Assembly (NCBI GenBank): GCA_913031125.1
Contig: CAJWFK010000012.1
Coordinates: 1-64,000, forward strand
DNA length: 64,000 nucleotides
Direction: 5' to 3'
Source of the DNA: an uncultured Woeseia sp.
GTDB lineage: Bacteria > Pseudomonadota > Gammaproteobacteria > Steroidobacterales > Woeseiaceae
The stretch's first letter is position 1, and the number at the start of each line of letters is the position of its first letter. The notes below the pieces were generated by a model. That model saw only the letters and a list, made by a program, of their open reading frames with translations. It was not told where the DNA came from and did not search any database. Positions 27,281 through 36,004 of this stretch are shown here, piece after piece. The position numbers and the translations under genes were made by a program.

Positions 27281-28483
27281 ATGGCAGCGCTTTTTGATCC
27301 GTTAAAACTGCGTGGAGTCACTCTGCGTAACCGGATCGGTGTCTCTCCAATGGTGCAGATCAGTTCCTGTGATGGCTTTGCGACAGACTGGCATTTGGTG
27401 CACCTTGGAACAAGAGCGGTTGGCGGGGCTGCACTGGTGATGGCCGAGGCGACAGCTATCGAAGCGCGGGGGAGAATATCAATCAATGATCTCGGAATAT
27501 GGAAAGATGAACACATTCCTAACCTCGACAAAATAACGCGGTTCATTCGTAGTGAAGGTGCTGTACCTGGGATACAACTTGGGCACGGAGGTCGAAAAGC
27601 AAGCCATGCCCCAACTTTCAATAAATCAGGTATGCAGCCGCTTCTGCCACTCACCAAAGAACAAGGAGCATGGGAGGTCATTGGTGCCAGTCCTATTCCT
27701 TTTGACGAAACGTATCCTGTTCCGCGGGAGATGACCCAAGAGGATATCAATGAGGTATTAAATGCCTATAAAGAAGCGGCGGAGAGAGCTATTACCGCTG
27801 GTTTTGAATGGATAGAAATTCATGCTGCTCATGGTTATCTGCCACATTGTTTCTATTCGCCACTATCTAACATTCGACAAGACAAATATGGTGGTAACTT
27901 CAACAACCGGGTCCGATTCACTCGTGAAATTGCTAGCACAGTCCGTAATTGTATCCCGGAAGATAAAGTACTAGCCTTTCGACTTTCGCACACCGACTGG
28001 GTTGAGGGTGGCTGGACAACTGAAGAAACAGTGGAACTTGCGAAATTACTCAAACAAGATGGAGTCGACCTTATAGATGTCAGCTCCGGTGGGTCAACAG
28101 CAAAAACAGTGCCCCTGATGCGCCAGCTACAACATGATCAGGTTGGTAAAATTCCCGGCAAAGATGATCCAGTTGCTGAAATACCAATAGGCCCGGGCTA
28201 TCAGGTACCCGGCGCGCACGCTGTTCGTGCCGGTGCCGAAATTCCTGTCGCGGCAGTGGGCCTGATTACAAAACCAGAACAAGCAAACGATATCATCGTG
28301 AAGAACCAGGCAGACATGGTAATGTTAGCTAGAGCAATGTTGCTCAATCCATATTGGCCACAGCATGCTGCGATTGCACTCGGAGATGCATGTCGCACGC
28401 GGGCGCCAGTACAGTATTATCTTGCATGGAAGGATTTAGGTGAGTTCGACTATGTACCTGTATCAGCACCGACACTGGATTAA
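27281..28483 (+). CDS. NADH:flavin oxidoreductase, Old Yellow Enzyme family
   Basis: This 400-residue TIM-barrel FMN enzyme has the N-terminal FDPLKLRGVTLRNRIGVSPM, the LGHGGRKAS region, the active-site EIHAAHGYLPH and the barrel-closing VAAVGLITKPEQA with MVMLARAML. It resembles the YqjM/NamA group of ene-reductases. The usual HQFLSP after HGYL is HCFYSP here, a change in the pocket rim. It would reduce an activated C=C bond. First gene of a five-gene unit with a class II aldolase and an ABC importer. Confidence 0.93.
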   Translation: MAALFDPLKLRGVTLRNRIGVSPMVQISSCDGFATDWHLVHLGTRAVGGAALVMAEATAIEARGRISINDLGIWKDEHIPNLDKITRFIRSEGAVPGIQLGHGGRKASHAPTFNKSGMQPLLPLTKEQGAWEVIGASPIPFDETYPVPREMTQEDINEVLNAYKEAAERAITAGFEWIEIHAAHGYLPHCFYSPLSNIRQDKYGGNFNNRVRFTREIASTVRNCIPEDKVLAFRLSHTDWVEGGWTTEETVELAKLLKQDGVDLIDVSSGGSTAKTVPLMRQLQHDQVGKIPGKDDPVAEIPIGPGYQVPGAHAVRAGAEIPVAAVGLITKPEQANDIIVKNQADMVMLARAMLLNPYWPQHAAIALGDACRTRAPVQYYLAWKDLGEFDYVPVSAPTLD

Positions 28484-28486
28484 CAG

Positions 28487-29218
28487 ATGACCTCAGAAGA
28501 ACAGCAGGCACGAGAAAATCTCGCAGCCCTGTACCAATTACTAGATCAAATCGGGCTGGGGCATCGTATTTATACCCATCATTCAACGCGAGTGCCTCAC
28601 GAATCTGATTTTATATTAATTAATCCATTTGGCCTATTGCTGCATGAAGTCTCCGCGTCAAACCTCATAAAGGTTAACCACGCAGGAGATGCTGCTAATC
28701 AGGAAGAAGTGGATCCAAATAAAGCAGCATCGATTATCCATTGGGCGATATACGACGCCAGAGATGATGTGCAATGCGTAATTCATCATCACTCTGCAGC
28801 TAGTGTTGCAGTATCCGCATTACAAGAAGGTTTGCTACCTATGAGTCAAGGCGCCATGCAATTCTATAAGCGTATCGGCTACCACGACTATGAAGGCCTT
28901 GCATTTAATCCCGATGAGCAATCACGTTTAGCCGCAAGCCTTGGGAGTCACCGGGCGATGCTACTGAAAAATCATGGGGCACTGATTTGCGCGCGCTCCA
29001 TACCGGAAGCCTATGTATTAGCTGATGACCTTGAAAAAGCCTGCAAATCTCAATTACTTGCAATGGCGACAGGTGCGAAATTAGATTTACCGCCTGACGT
29101 TATCTGTGAAAGTACAGCCCGGCAATTTGAAAGCCTTCCCCAACCTAGAGGTGAAACGCGCGATTGGCCTGCCGCACTGCGTATGCTTGATCATCTAGGC
29201 ATAGAATACAAAACCTAA
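28487..29218 (+). CDS. Class II aldolase/adducin-family protein
   Basis: This 243-residue member of the AraD/FucA family has the zinc ligands in VIHHHSAAS and, further on, LKNHGALICARS. Its N-terminal section (ARENLAALYQLLDQIGLG) and the HESDFILINPFG stretch also fit. It starts three bases after the OYE stop, so the two are coupled. It may do retro-aldol cleavage or decarboxylation of a hydroxy acid. Members close in length are often of unknown substrate. Confidence 0.88.
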   Translation: MTSEEQQARENLAALYQLLDQIGLGHRIYTHHSTRVPHESDFILINPFGLLLHEVSASNLIKVNHAGDAANQEEVDPNKAASIIHWAIYDARDDVQCVIHHHSAASVAVSALQEGLLPMSQGAMQFYKRIGYHDYEGLAFNPDEQSRLAASLGSHRAMLLKNHGALICARSIPEAYVLADDLEKACKSQLLAMATGAKLDLPPDVICESTARQFESLPQPRGETRDWPAALRMLDHLGIEYKT

Positions 29219-29244
29219 ACAAAAACTATTACAGCGCATTATTG

Positions 29245-30015
29245 ATGACTTTAGATCTAAAAATCATAGCGGGCCGTTTTTTGCTGGTGTTTCTATGGGC
29301 CCTGGTCTGGGAGTGGACAGCAAGAACAGGCGCTCTGCCACCAGCGTTCATCGGTCAGCCATCGATATTTTTGACAAAATTCTTTGAACACTTGGTCGAT
29401 GGCTCTTTTATTTCTGCCTCTCTGATTACTCTTGAAGCGGTAGCAGTTGCCTTTACTGTTGGAGCACTTTTAGCGCTGCTAACTGCACTAGTGATGACCG
29501 TATTGCCCATACTCGAAAAATTGTTTTCGCCAATAATTGATGCACTGAACGCTCTACCCCGTGTTGCATTAATTCCTCTTTTCATCCTGTGGTTCGGGTT
29601 GGGTCTCATACAAAAGGTGGCATCTGGAGTCTCAATCATGTATTTCATTCTGCTCTCCTACACAATGGCAGGTGCAAAATCAGTGGATCCCGATCATCTT
29701 TTACTGGCAAGAAGCCTGGGCCTTTCGCGTTCGGAAATATTTTTAAAAATTATAATTCCATCTGCTGTTCCGGCAATATTTGCAGGTCTCCGGCTTGGCT
29801 TAATCTATACCGTATTGGGCGTAATAACAGCGGAACTTATTGCCGGCGGGAAAGGAATCGGTACTTTAGTCAGTTATTATTCCAATACATTCGATCCAAA
29901 CGGCGTGTTCGCGACACTGATCATGCTAATAATTATTACCAGTAGCCTGACCGCAATCATGTCCAGGATAGAAGCTTCTGTTAGTAAGTGGCGAACACCT
30001 TTAAATCAAGAATGA
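29245..30015 (+). CDS. ABC transporter permease, TauC/SsuC type
   Basis: This 256-residue inner-membrane protein has six predicted spans and the EAA loop at DHLLLARSLGLSRSEIFLKI followed by IIPSAVPAIFAGLRLG. Start at ATG 29245; a TTG codon directly precedes it. Its stop overlaps the next start (ATGA). Taurine, sulfonate, nitrate and pyrimidine-precursor importers share this layout. Given xsc and hpsN elsewhere in the window a sulfonate is possible, but the flanking OYE and aldolase point to another carbon compound. Confidence 0.9.
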   Translation: MTLDLKIIAGRFLLVFLWALVWEWTARTGALPPAFIGQPSIFLTKFFEHLVDGSFISASLITLEAVAVAFTVGALLALLTALVMTVLPILEKLFSPIIDALNALPRVALIPLFILWFGLGLIQKVASGVSIMYFILLSYTMAGAKSVDPDHLLLARSLGLSRSEIFLKIIIPSAVPAIFAGLRLGLIYTVLGVITAELIAGGKGIGTLVSYYSNTFDPNGVFATLIMLIIITSSLTAIMSRIEASVSKWRTPLNQE

Positions 30016-31073
30016 TTCAAATTAACCGATATTTTATGCTTTCAAAGCACCGCATTTATCCATTCATCTTATTACTCGCATTGAGCGCCTGCTCTTCAGG
30101 CGACGAGAACACCGCAGCACCACTTCGCATACAGGTTTTCACAGGGGCCTATAGCTCAATTCCCGTTCACGTCGCTGATGAACTGGGGCTATTCCAAAAA
30201 TATGGCTTATCAATTGAAAAACTACCGGCTAATTCATCATCCGCTGCATTAGCGGCAATGATTGGTGGCAGCATAGATATCGTTGAAAGTGCCGCAGATT
30301 TAGTAATGGCCAATATCGACAAGGGCACTAAATTAAAATATTTAATGTCAAACGAAGGAACCAATTACGTTTCTGTTGTCGCCGGGTCACACGTCCAACT
30401 GGATAGTGAAGATATCGAATATCCAAATATCATCTCTAATTTTAAAGGCCTTAGAATCGGTGTTAATGCGATTGGCAGTTCCTTACACCTTACTGGTCTG
30501 CTAATGCTTGAAGAGGCCGGTCTGACATCAGATGATGTCGAATTTGTAGCAACCGGCAGTGCGGCAACAACAATGTCAGCTTGGCGGGCCGGTGCTGTCG
30601 ATATCCAGATCACCTTTTCCCCTGTGCCCGAGTTACTCGACACACTGGATGCTGGTCGTACGCTTTTTGTGCTTGCTGATGAAGGACCATCCACCCTCCG
30701 CTTCCAAGGACTCTATGGCGGCTGGGTAACTACAAATAAATTTCTGGAATCTGACTCCGATAGGGCGGATGCATTTATTAAGGCGATGCGTGAATCGATT
30801 GATTGGATCCGAAACCCGGATAACGAGACCAAAATGCTTGAAATCGCAACCCAGCATGCACCAGTATCTGGCTTGACCGAGGATCAAAATAGATCCGTGT
30901 TAGCAAATATGATCGAGCACTATCGTAGATTTTGGGGCTACGAGATCAGTAACGATGCAATCGAAATGTGGAATGATTATGCCTTGCGCTTTGATCTGAT
31001 CAAAAACCGTATTGCCTTTGAAGACATTGTTTATACCGGTGCCCCGGTCTGCGCGGCGACTCCATGCCAATAG
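30012..31073 (+). CDS. NMT1/THI5-like periplasmic substrate-binding lipoprotein
   Basis: This protein of about 353 residues has a lipoprotein signal: hydrophobic IYPFILLLALSAC with Cys lipidation. The mature part starts LRIQVFTGAYSSIPVHVADELGLFQKYGL, typical of NMT1/SsuA/TauA-like binding proteins. ATG 30012 is preferred since it overlaps the permease stop (ATGA); a GTG 24 bases upstream is less likely. It delivers the ligand to the TauC-like permease. An unusual C-terminus ends PVCAATPCQ with two Cys that could form a disulfide. Confidence 0.88.
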   Translation: MIQINRYFMLSKHRIYPFILLLALSACSSGDENTAAPLRIQVFTGAYSSIPVHVADELGLFQKYGLSIEKLPANSSSAALAAMIGGSIDIVESAADLVMANIDKGTKLKYLMSNEGTNYVSVVAGSHVQLDSEDIEYPNIISNFKGLRIGVNAIGSSLHLTGLLMLEEAGLTSDDVEFVATGSAATTMSAWRAGAVDIQITFSPVPELLDTLDAGRTLFVLADEGPSTLRFQGLYGGWVTTNKFLESDSDRADAFIKAMRESIDWIRNPDNETKMLEIATQHAPVSGLTEDQNRSVLANMIEHYRRFWGYEISNDAIEMWNDYALRFDLIKNRIAFEDIVYTGAPVCAATPCQ

Positions 31074-31861
31074 ATAATTTGCAGTCGACGACAACCGACC
31101 CGCCAAGCGGGATCCATATCAATTCCCTGAGTCACGAATTTGGCAGAAACGAGTCGCGTGTCCTTGCATTGGATAACATCACTCTTGATATTGCTGAAGG
31201 GGAATTTGTTTCGTTGGTCGGAGCCAGCGGATGCGGAAAGACCACCTTGTTAGACATAATGTCCGGGTTACTTGCGCCCCAATCCGGTACTGTCCTTCTC
31301 GGAGATACAGAACCGTTGGCTGGTCGACAAGACACAGCACGCATGTTTGCCCGAGATGCCCTATTACCGTGGCTAACGGCCGCCCAAAATATCGGATTTT
31401 CATTGGCGACAAGAAATGTTATCAAAGAGCACCGGGAGGAGATGATCATGCAACTTCTTCGGGAAGTTCAGCTCGAAGAATTCGCTGATGCTTATCCCGC
31501 ACAACTATCACAAGGAATGCGGCAGCGTGTTGCCCTTGCACGGACGTTTTCCTTAAAAAGTAAATTCGTACTACTCGATGAGCCATTTGGCGCGCTCGAC
31601 GCGATGACAAAGATTAACTTGCAAGATCAGCTAGTGGCCCTTTGGGAAGGAACAAGCTCCACAACTGTCGTTTTAGTCACCCATGATCTTGGCGAAGCTG
31701 TTGCTCTCTCCGATCGAATATTCGTATTGTCATCTCGACCCGGGAAAATCATAGCTAATATTCCTATCAGCTTGCCGAGACCACGCAACGTCAAGGAATT
31801 ACAGTCCCTACCTAAATATCACGAACTCGTTGCAAGTCTATGGGAAAAACTAAGCCAATAG
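31064..31861 (+). CDS. ABC transporter ATP-binding protein, TauB/SsuB type
   Basis: This 265-residue ATPase has Walker A GASGCGKTTL, Q-loop region ARDALLPWLTA, Walker B FVLLDEPFGALDAMTK and switch His VLVTHDLGEA. The signature motif is LSQGMRQRVALAR: the second Gly of LSGGM is Gln, a mild departure. It overlaps the binding-protein gene by ten bases and completes the importer. The 3' end is 20 bases from the convergent lyase gene. Confidence 0.92.
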   Translation: MPIDNLQSTTTDPPSGIHINSLSHEFGRNESRVLALDNITLDIAEGEFVSLVGASGCGKTTLLDIMSGLLAPQSGTVLLGDTEPLAGRQDTARMFARDALLPWLTAAQNIGFSLATRNVIKEHREEMIMQLLREVQLEEFADAYPAQLSQGMRQRVALARTFSLKSKFVLLDEPFGALDAMTKINLQDQLVALWEGTSSTTVVLVTHDLGEAVALSDRIFVLSSRPGKIIANIPISLPRPRNVKELQSLPKYHELVASLWEKLSQ

Positions 31862-31881
31862 AACGAAATTGAAGCACTGAA

Positions 31882-32751
31882 TTATTTCGATCCCACCAAA
31901 AAACGATCCTGAACTGCCTCGAGTTCTTCGAAGCCAATAAAAGACTTGAATTCATTCATAGGCGTTACCGAATTAGGTAATCGCTCTGTTGAATGAGCCT
32001 CTGCGAGATGACCCAAATTCATCCGCAATGCGGCAGTTGCGGTCATCAGAGCAACCAAAGGAAAGACCGCGAGACCTGCAACCTCCTCAATCTGGACCGC
32101 AGTTAGATCCGTTTCGAGCCACCCCAGGATCTGCAGCGATAGCGGCACACCAACACTTTCCCGCAAGCGCTGTAGCCCCTCAAAATCGGTAAAACATTTC
32201 GATATCGGTTGCACCAAGTCGGCACCGGCAGCGGCATATGCCTGCCCGCGCTCAATTGCTTCGCCCTCATCAACTGCATCAGTCCGAGCTATGATCAAAG
32301 TATTTTCGCTCTGCCGAGCAGAGATGGCTGCACTGATCTTTGCCACTCCTTCTTCGATCGATACAATCTCGATTTGATTAGCCACACACGGACAGCGTTT
32401 CGGCGATTCCTGATCCTCAAATATCATCGCAGCAACACCAGCGCGCTCAAATTCCCGAACAGTGCGCATGACATTAATGGCATTGCCATAACCCGTATCG
32501 GTATCGGCAACCACGGGGACAGAGACAGCGTCGACAATCTTTGAAACGACATCAAGGTTTTCTGACATCGTGTAAAGCTCCATATCCGGTTGACCAAGGT
32601 GTGACGCCGAAATACCGAATCCGGTGGACATAACAGACTTAAACCCTGCTTCTTCAATTAACTTTGCAGATAATGCGTCGTAGGCTCCCGCGGACCAGAC
32701 CGTACTTCCAGCCTTAATAGTATTCGCGAATGTCCCGATTGTTCCAAGCAT
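31882..32751 (-). CDS. Isocitrate lyase/PEP mutase-family lyase
   Basis: This 289-residue TIM barrel has the N-terminal SAGAYDALSAKLIEEAGF, the Mg site VVADTDTGYG, EDQESPKRCPCVANQ and IIARTDAVDEGEA. The family includes methylisocitrate lyase, 2,3-dimethylmalate lyase, oxaloacetate decarboxylase and PEP mutase. The catalytic Cys of KRCGH-type lyases is kept (KRC) but the following GH is replaced by PC. The usual Glu after AGAD is absent (LVQPIS). It is the last gene of an operon with two aconitase-like subunits, so it probably cleaves a 2-alkylmalate-like product of those subunits into two short acids. Confidence 0.88.
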   Translation of the reverse strand: MLGTIGTFANTIKAGSTVWSAGAYDALSAKLIEEAGFKSVMSTGFGISASHLGQPDMELYTMSENLDVVSKIVDAVSVPVVADTDTGYGNAINVMRTVREFERAGVAAMIFEDQESPKRCPCVANQIEIVSIEEGVAKISAAISARQSENTLIIARTDAVDEGEAIERGQAYAAAGADLVQPISKCFTDFEGLQRLRESVGVPLSLQILGWLETDLTAVQIEEVAGLAVFPLVALMTATAALRMNLGHLAEAHSTERLPNSVTPMNEFKSFIGFEELEAVQDRFLVGSK

Positions 32752-32765
32752 AAGTATTCTCCAAC

Positions 32766-33266
32766 TTAACGATTGTGCAGGTAACCGATTAATCCACCCG
32801 CGTCTAGCATTTCTCGATCGGCATCGGCCAAGGGCTCAAACTCAAGTAAAGTGTTTTTGTCCAGATTCTTGACCTGGCCCGATTCCCAGTCCACTTCCAG
32901 ATGGTCCCATCTATCTACAGCACGCAAAATACCTGGGCATGAAATTTGTGGAAAGCCCATCGCAATTTCACCACGCCAATAACCTGGCGAGAAGCTCTCT
33001 GCTATCACGCCCGCTATTCCAAGATGGCGCATAGCTATCATCGGCGGGTAGTGCGGATGTCCATAACCAAAATTTTGATTGCCAATAAGCAAATCACCGG
33101 GCCTGACTGACTCATGGAAATTCGGGTCATACCGCCGCATTGCCACAGCAGCCAATTCATCGACATCCTGGATCTTGATATTTTTGACTCCAACAATCTG
33201 ATCAATATCAAAATCAATTTCTTCAAAAATAAATGCCGCCCTGCCTTTTAGGTTTTCTAGAGCCAT
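32766..33266 (-). CDS. Divergent LeuD/DmdB-like small hydro-lyase subunit
   Basis: This 166-residue swivel-domain subunit of the aconitase superfamily starts at ATG 33266, seven bases after the large-subunit stop. The block NFGYGHPHYPPM (residues 65-76) aligns with NFGCGSSREHAP of isopropylmalate isomerase. The catalytic Ser and substrate-binding Arg of GSSRE are therefore gone. The later VIAESFSPGYWRG keeps the normal pattern. It must act with the LeuC-like protein. I infer a changed substrate or mechanism. Confidence 0.82.
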   Translation of the reverse strand: MALENLKGRAAFIFEEIDFDIDQIVGVKNIKIQDVDELAAVAMRRYDPNFHESVRPGDLLIGNQNFGYGHPHYPPMIAMRHLGIAGVIAESFSPGYWRGEIAMGFPQISCPGILRAVDRWDHLEVDWESGQVKNLDKNTLLEFEPLADADREMLDAGGLIGYLHNR

Positions 33267-33273
33267 TATTCGT

Positions 33274-34530
33274 TTACAAATAGTCCCTGGGGTCAGTAAT
33301 TTTTCCGTGGATAGCCGAGGCAGCAACAGCAGCAGCATTCATAATGTAGATCTCCGAATCAGGACTTCCCATGCGGCCACGGACGTTTAATGTACCGGTG
33401 GACACCGCACGCTGCCCCGCTGTCATCACGCCCGCCCTACCAAAACAGTAATCGCAGGATGATGATGTAACAAATGCGCCGGCGGCAATTAGATCTGTCA
33501 GTATTCCCTTCTCAGAAGCCTCTTGCATAATCGCTTGACTGGTAGGGACAACATGAAGCTGGAAACCAGCTTTAATAGTCTGCCCCCTCAGAACTTCTGC
33601 AGCAATTTCCAGATCTTCAATGCGACCGGATGCACAGGAACCCAGATAACCAACGTGCACTTCCTTATCGGTATACTCTGAAAGATTCTGTGTATTGGAG
33701 GGTCTCGGCGGAACCACCACGACAGGCTCAAGTGAAGAAATATCAATATCATGAACTGCCGAATAAACTGCATTTTCGTCAGAATAGACTGGCTCCAAGT
33801 CTATACGAGCTCGTTCCGTTGCATATTTCAGGGTCGTTTCGTCTGGATTCATGATTGCCGTGACTGCCCCGGTAAACATTGCTAAACAGTTGATCGTCTG
33901 TCGTCCGTCGATAGAAATCCCTTGTAAGGCATCACCTCCAATCTCCAGCACCTGAAACCGGCAAGCCGCTGGTCCGAGGGTCCGCACGATGTGATGGAAA
34001 GCATCGCGTGCCATCACTCCCTTTGGTAATTTTCCATGGAGGTTAACCCTCGTAGTTTTGGGCACCCTGATCTTAATGCGTTCTTTAACGAAAGCCTCTA
34101 AAAGGTGCCGGCGCACCCCTATCGCTAACGTCCCGAATGTACCCATTTGTGAGACATGACCGTCAAAATGCACTGCGAATGCACCCGGCGTTGCATATCC
34201 AAGTTCAGATGCGACATGGTGACCTATACCCCGCCGCTCATAAACTGGAACATTATTCTTTTTACCCCATTCACGCGTATTGCGGTGCAAATCTTCTTCT
34301 TTAGGTGTCACAGCTGGGACCATATGGTCAATAAAAAGCGCAAAGCGTTCGGGTTCAGCCACCTTACTAATACCGAACTCCTCCTCCATCTGTCGAAAAA
34401 TCACATCGGTATACCCAGGAAAGTCATAGGCTATTACGAAATCCGGTTTTGCCAGAATTTCATCACCAGCTTTAACAACGTCCATATCGGCCGCCCTTCC
34501 AAGTATTTTTTCCGTGATGGTTAATCCCAT
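33274..34530 (-). CDS. LeuC/DmdA-like large hydro-lyase subunit (4Fe-4S)
   Basis: This 418-residue aconitase-superfamily protein retains all three iron-sulfur Cys: C299 in LGSCASGR, C359 and C362 in SSSCDYCFG. The D-S-H triad of aconitase/IPM isomerase appears as HFDGHVSQMG, so Asp and His are kept and Ser becomes Gly. Length fits a stand-alone LeuC-type subunit. It begins four bases after the peroxiredoxin gene. With the small subunit and the lyase it mirrors the dimethylmaleate hydratase/dimethylmalate lyase pair of anaerobic nicotinate breakdown. The true substrate is open. Confidence 0.85.
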   Translation of the reverse strand: MGLTITEKILGRAADMDVVKAGDEILAKPDFVIAYDFPGYTDVIFRQMEEEFGISKVAEPERFALFIDHMVPAVTPKEEDLHRNTREWGKKNNVPVYERRGIGHHVASELGYATPGAFAVHFDGHVSQMGTFGTLAIGVRRHLLEAFVKERIKIRVPKTTRVNLHGKLPKGVMARDAFHHIVRTLGPAACRFQVLEIGGDALQGISIDGRQTINCLAMFTGAVTAIMNPDETTLKYATERARIDLEPVYSDENAVYSAVHDIDISSLEPVVVVPPRPSNTQNLSEYTDKEVHVGYLGSCASGRIEDLEIAAEVLRGQTIKAGFQLHVVPTSQAIMQEASEKGILTDLIAAGAFVTSSSCDYCFGRAGVMTAGQRAVSTGTLNVRGRMGSPDSEIYIMNAAAVAASAIHGKITDPRDYL

Positions 34531-34534
34531 AATT

Positions 34535-35032
34535 TTAGTCTCTACTTGTTAAAAGCTGCTCAACAATAACGGTAGCATCACTGACATCATAGCCACCAGG
34601 CTCTTCAATGTTTAAATGAGTGACCAGACAATCATCGACTATCATCGAAAATCTGTGACTACGAAACCCAAGAGTAAAACGTGTGCAATCCATCTGCAGC
34701 CCCAGACTAGTATGAAATTCACAATGACCATCCGCCAGCATCCTCACTTTGCCGTTTACGTGGCAATGTTTACCCCAAGCATCCATAACAAATGCATCAT
34801 TGACTGAAATACAGACAATCGAATCAATACCGCTACTTAAGATAGCCTCTGATTGCTCTATATATCCTGGGATTTGTTTTTCTGTGCTCTTTGGCGTAAA
34901 TGCGCCAGGACATGAGAAAAGGACAACCCGTTTACCAATAAAGACTTCGTCCGTGGAAACTAATTGCGGACCATCTTCACGAAGTTCCTTAAAAAGGCCT
35001 GATGGTATTTTGTCGCCAACTTTAATTGCCAT
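34535..35032 (-). CDS. Peroxiredoxin-5-type protein lacking the peroxidatic Cys
   Basis: This 165-residue Prx5/AhpE-like thioredoxin fold has the active-site loop SCPGAFTPKSTEKQIPGY, where family members have PGAFTPxC. The peroxidatic Cys is Ser49 (codon AGC). The other family blocks are intact: IVCISVNDAFV, the GLQMD region and FRSHRFSMIVDD. Cys41, just before PGAFTP, is unusual. A one-base change from TGC would explain the Ser. The protein may be inactive as a peroxidase, may use another Cys, or may have a binding or chaperone role. It lies in an operon between SDR and the hydro-lyase genes. Confidence 0.88.
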   Translation of the reverse strand: MAIKVGDKIPSGLFKELREDGPQLVSTDEVFIGKRVVLFSCPGAFTPKSTEKQIPGYIEQSEAILSSGIDSIVCISVNDAFVMDAWGKHCHVNGKVRMLADGHCEFHTSLGLQMDCTRFTLGFRSHRFSMIVDDCLVTHLNIEEPGGYDVSDATVIVEQLLTSRD

Positions 35033-35047
35033 AGCACGCTGACTGCT

Positions 35048-36004
35048 TTAGCTACCGGCCAACTCTGTCTCAAAATAGTCGGCAAGTTCCTGCAACGTGC
35101 ACTGAGGCTTCTTCGTATAGTCGTACATATGAGTCACTCTGGACTTGCGATCAAACCACACAACATCTTCTTCAACAGTCGGCCGCGTCGCACAAAGCCA
35201 TAAAGCTGTATCTACTCCCTGGCGCGGGGTTCTCAATATTAGATATTGTATTTTCCAAAAAATCGGCAAGGCTTCTTGGACTCCTGGTGTTCTGGACCAA
35301 CCAGGATGTGTCACATAAAAGCGAATCCCACGATCTCCATAACGCTCATTCCAGTAATCCGTTAAAGCTACTTGAGCCCGTTTTGAATACGCGTATGACG
35401 CCTTACCGTTATAGGTGCTCTCGTCCGTATTGTTCAGCCCTTTAATCCCGAGTGGCGCGTTATACATTCCTCCGGACGTCATATTAACGACCACAGCATC
35501 CTGATTGAATCCACCATTCTCAACTAAACCACTGGTTAATAGATAATGACTTAATACGTTGATAGCAAAAGTTGACTCGCGCCCTTCGCTTGTCAGTGAC
35601 ATTTCGTTCAACAGCATTCCAGCATTGTTTTGCAAAACATCGAATCGTTCGCCCCGTGCCAAAAGCCTATCAAGCAATACCTGGGTCGACGACTGCAGAG
35701 ATAAATCAGCGGCAATAGTTGTCACGCGGGCCGCGGCCGCCTCATTAAGTTCAGCCACCGCTGCATCAAGTTTACCCTGATTACTGGATACTCCGACGAC
35801 CTCGGCATTTGCGTTCGCAGCGGCATGCATCATAGCCTTGCCAAGGCCGGATGAAGCTCCTGTCACTAGCCATCGTTGCCCAGAGAAATCGAGTGGCGGC
35901 ATTCTTCTCCATCCCAAACTTCTCGCTATATAACCAATCTTGGTGTAGTTGGGAGTGAAACGGGCATAAAAATTGATGATTTTCAAAAGTGTTCTGGTAT
36001 CCAT
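35048..36004 (-). CDS. SDR-family protein, retinol-dehydrogenase/DHRS12-like
   Basis: This 318-residue short-chain dehydrogenase has an N-terminal extension of about 40 residues before LVTGASSGLGKAM. The later motifs are NNAGML, VVNMTSGGMY (catalytic Ser) and ASYAYSKRAQ (Tyr and Lys). The HPGWSRTPG region is typical of the DHRS/WWOX-like group that handles lipophilic alcohols. It is the first gene of the operon continuing with Prx5-like and hydro-lyase genes, 15 bases ahead of the former. NAD(P)-dependent oxidation is expected. Confidence 0.87.
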   Translation of the reverse strand: MDTRTLLKIINFYARFTPNYTKIGYIARSLGWRRMPPLDFSGQRWLVTGASSGLGKAMMHAAANANAEVVGVSSNQGKLDAAVAELNEAAAARVTTIAADLSLQSSTQVLLDRLLARGERFDVLQNNAGMLLNEMSLTSEGRESTFAINVLSHYLLTSGLVENGGFNQDAVVVNMTSGGMYNAPLGIKGLNNTDESTYNGKASYAYSKRAQVALTDYWNERYGDRGIRFYVTHPGWSRTPGVQEALPIFWKIQYLILRTPRQGVDTALWLCATRPTVEEDVVWFDRKSRVTHMYDYTKKPQCTLQELADYFETELAGS

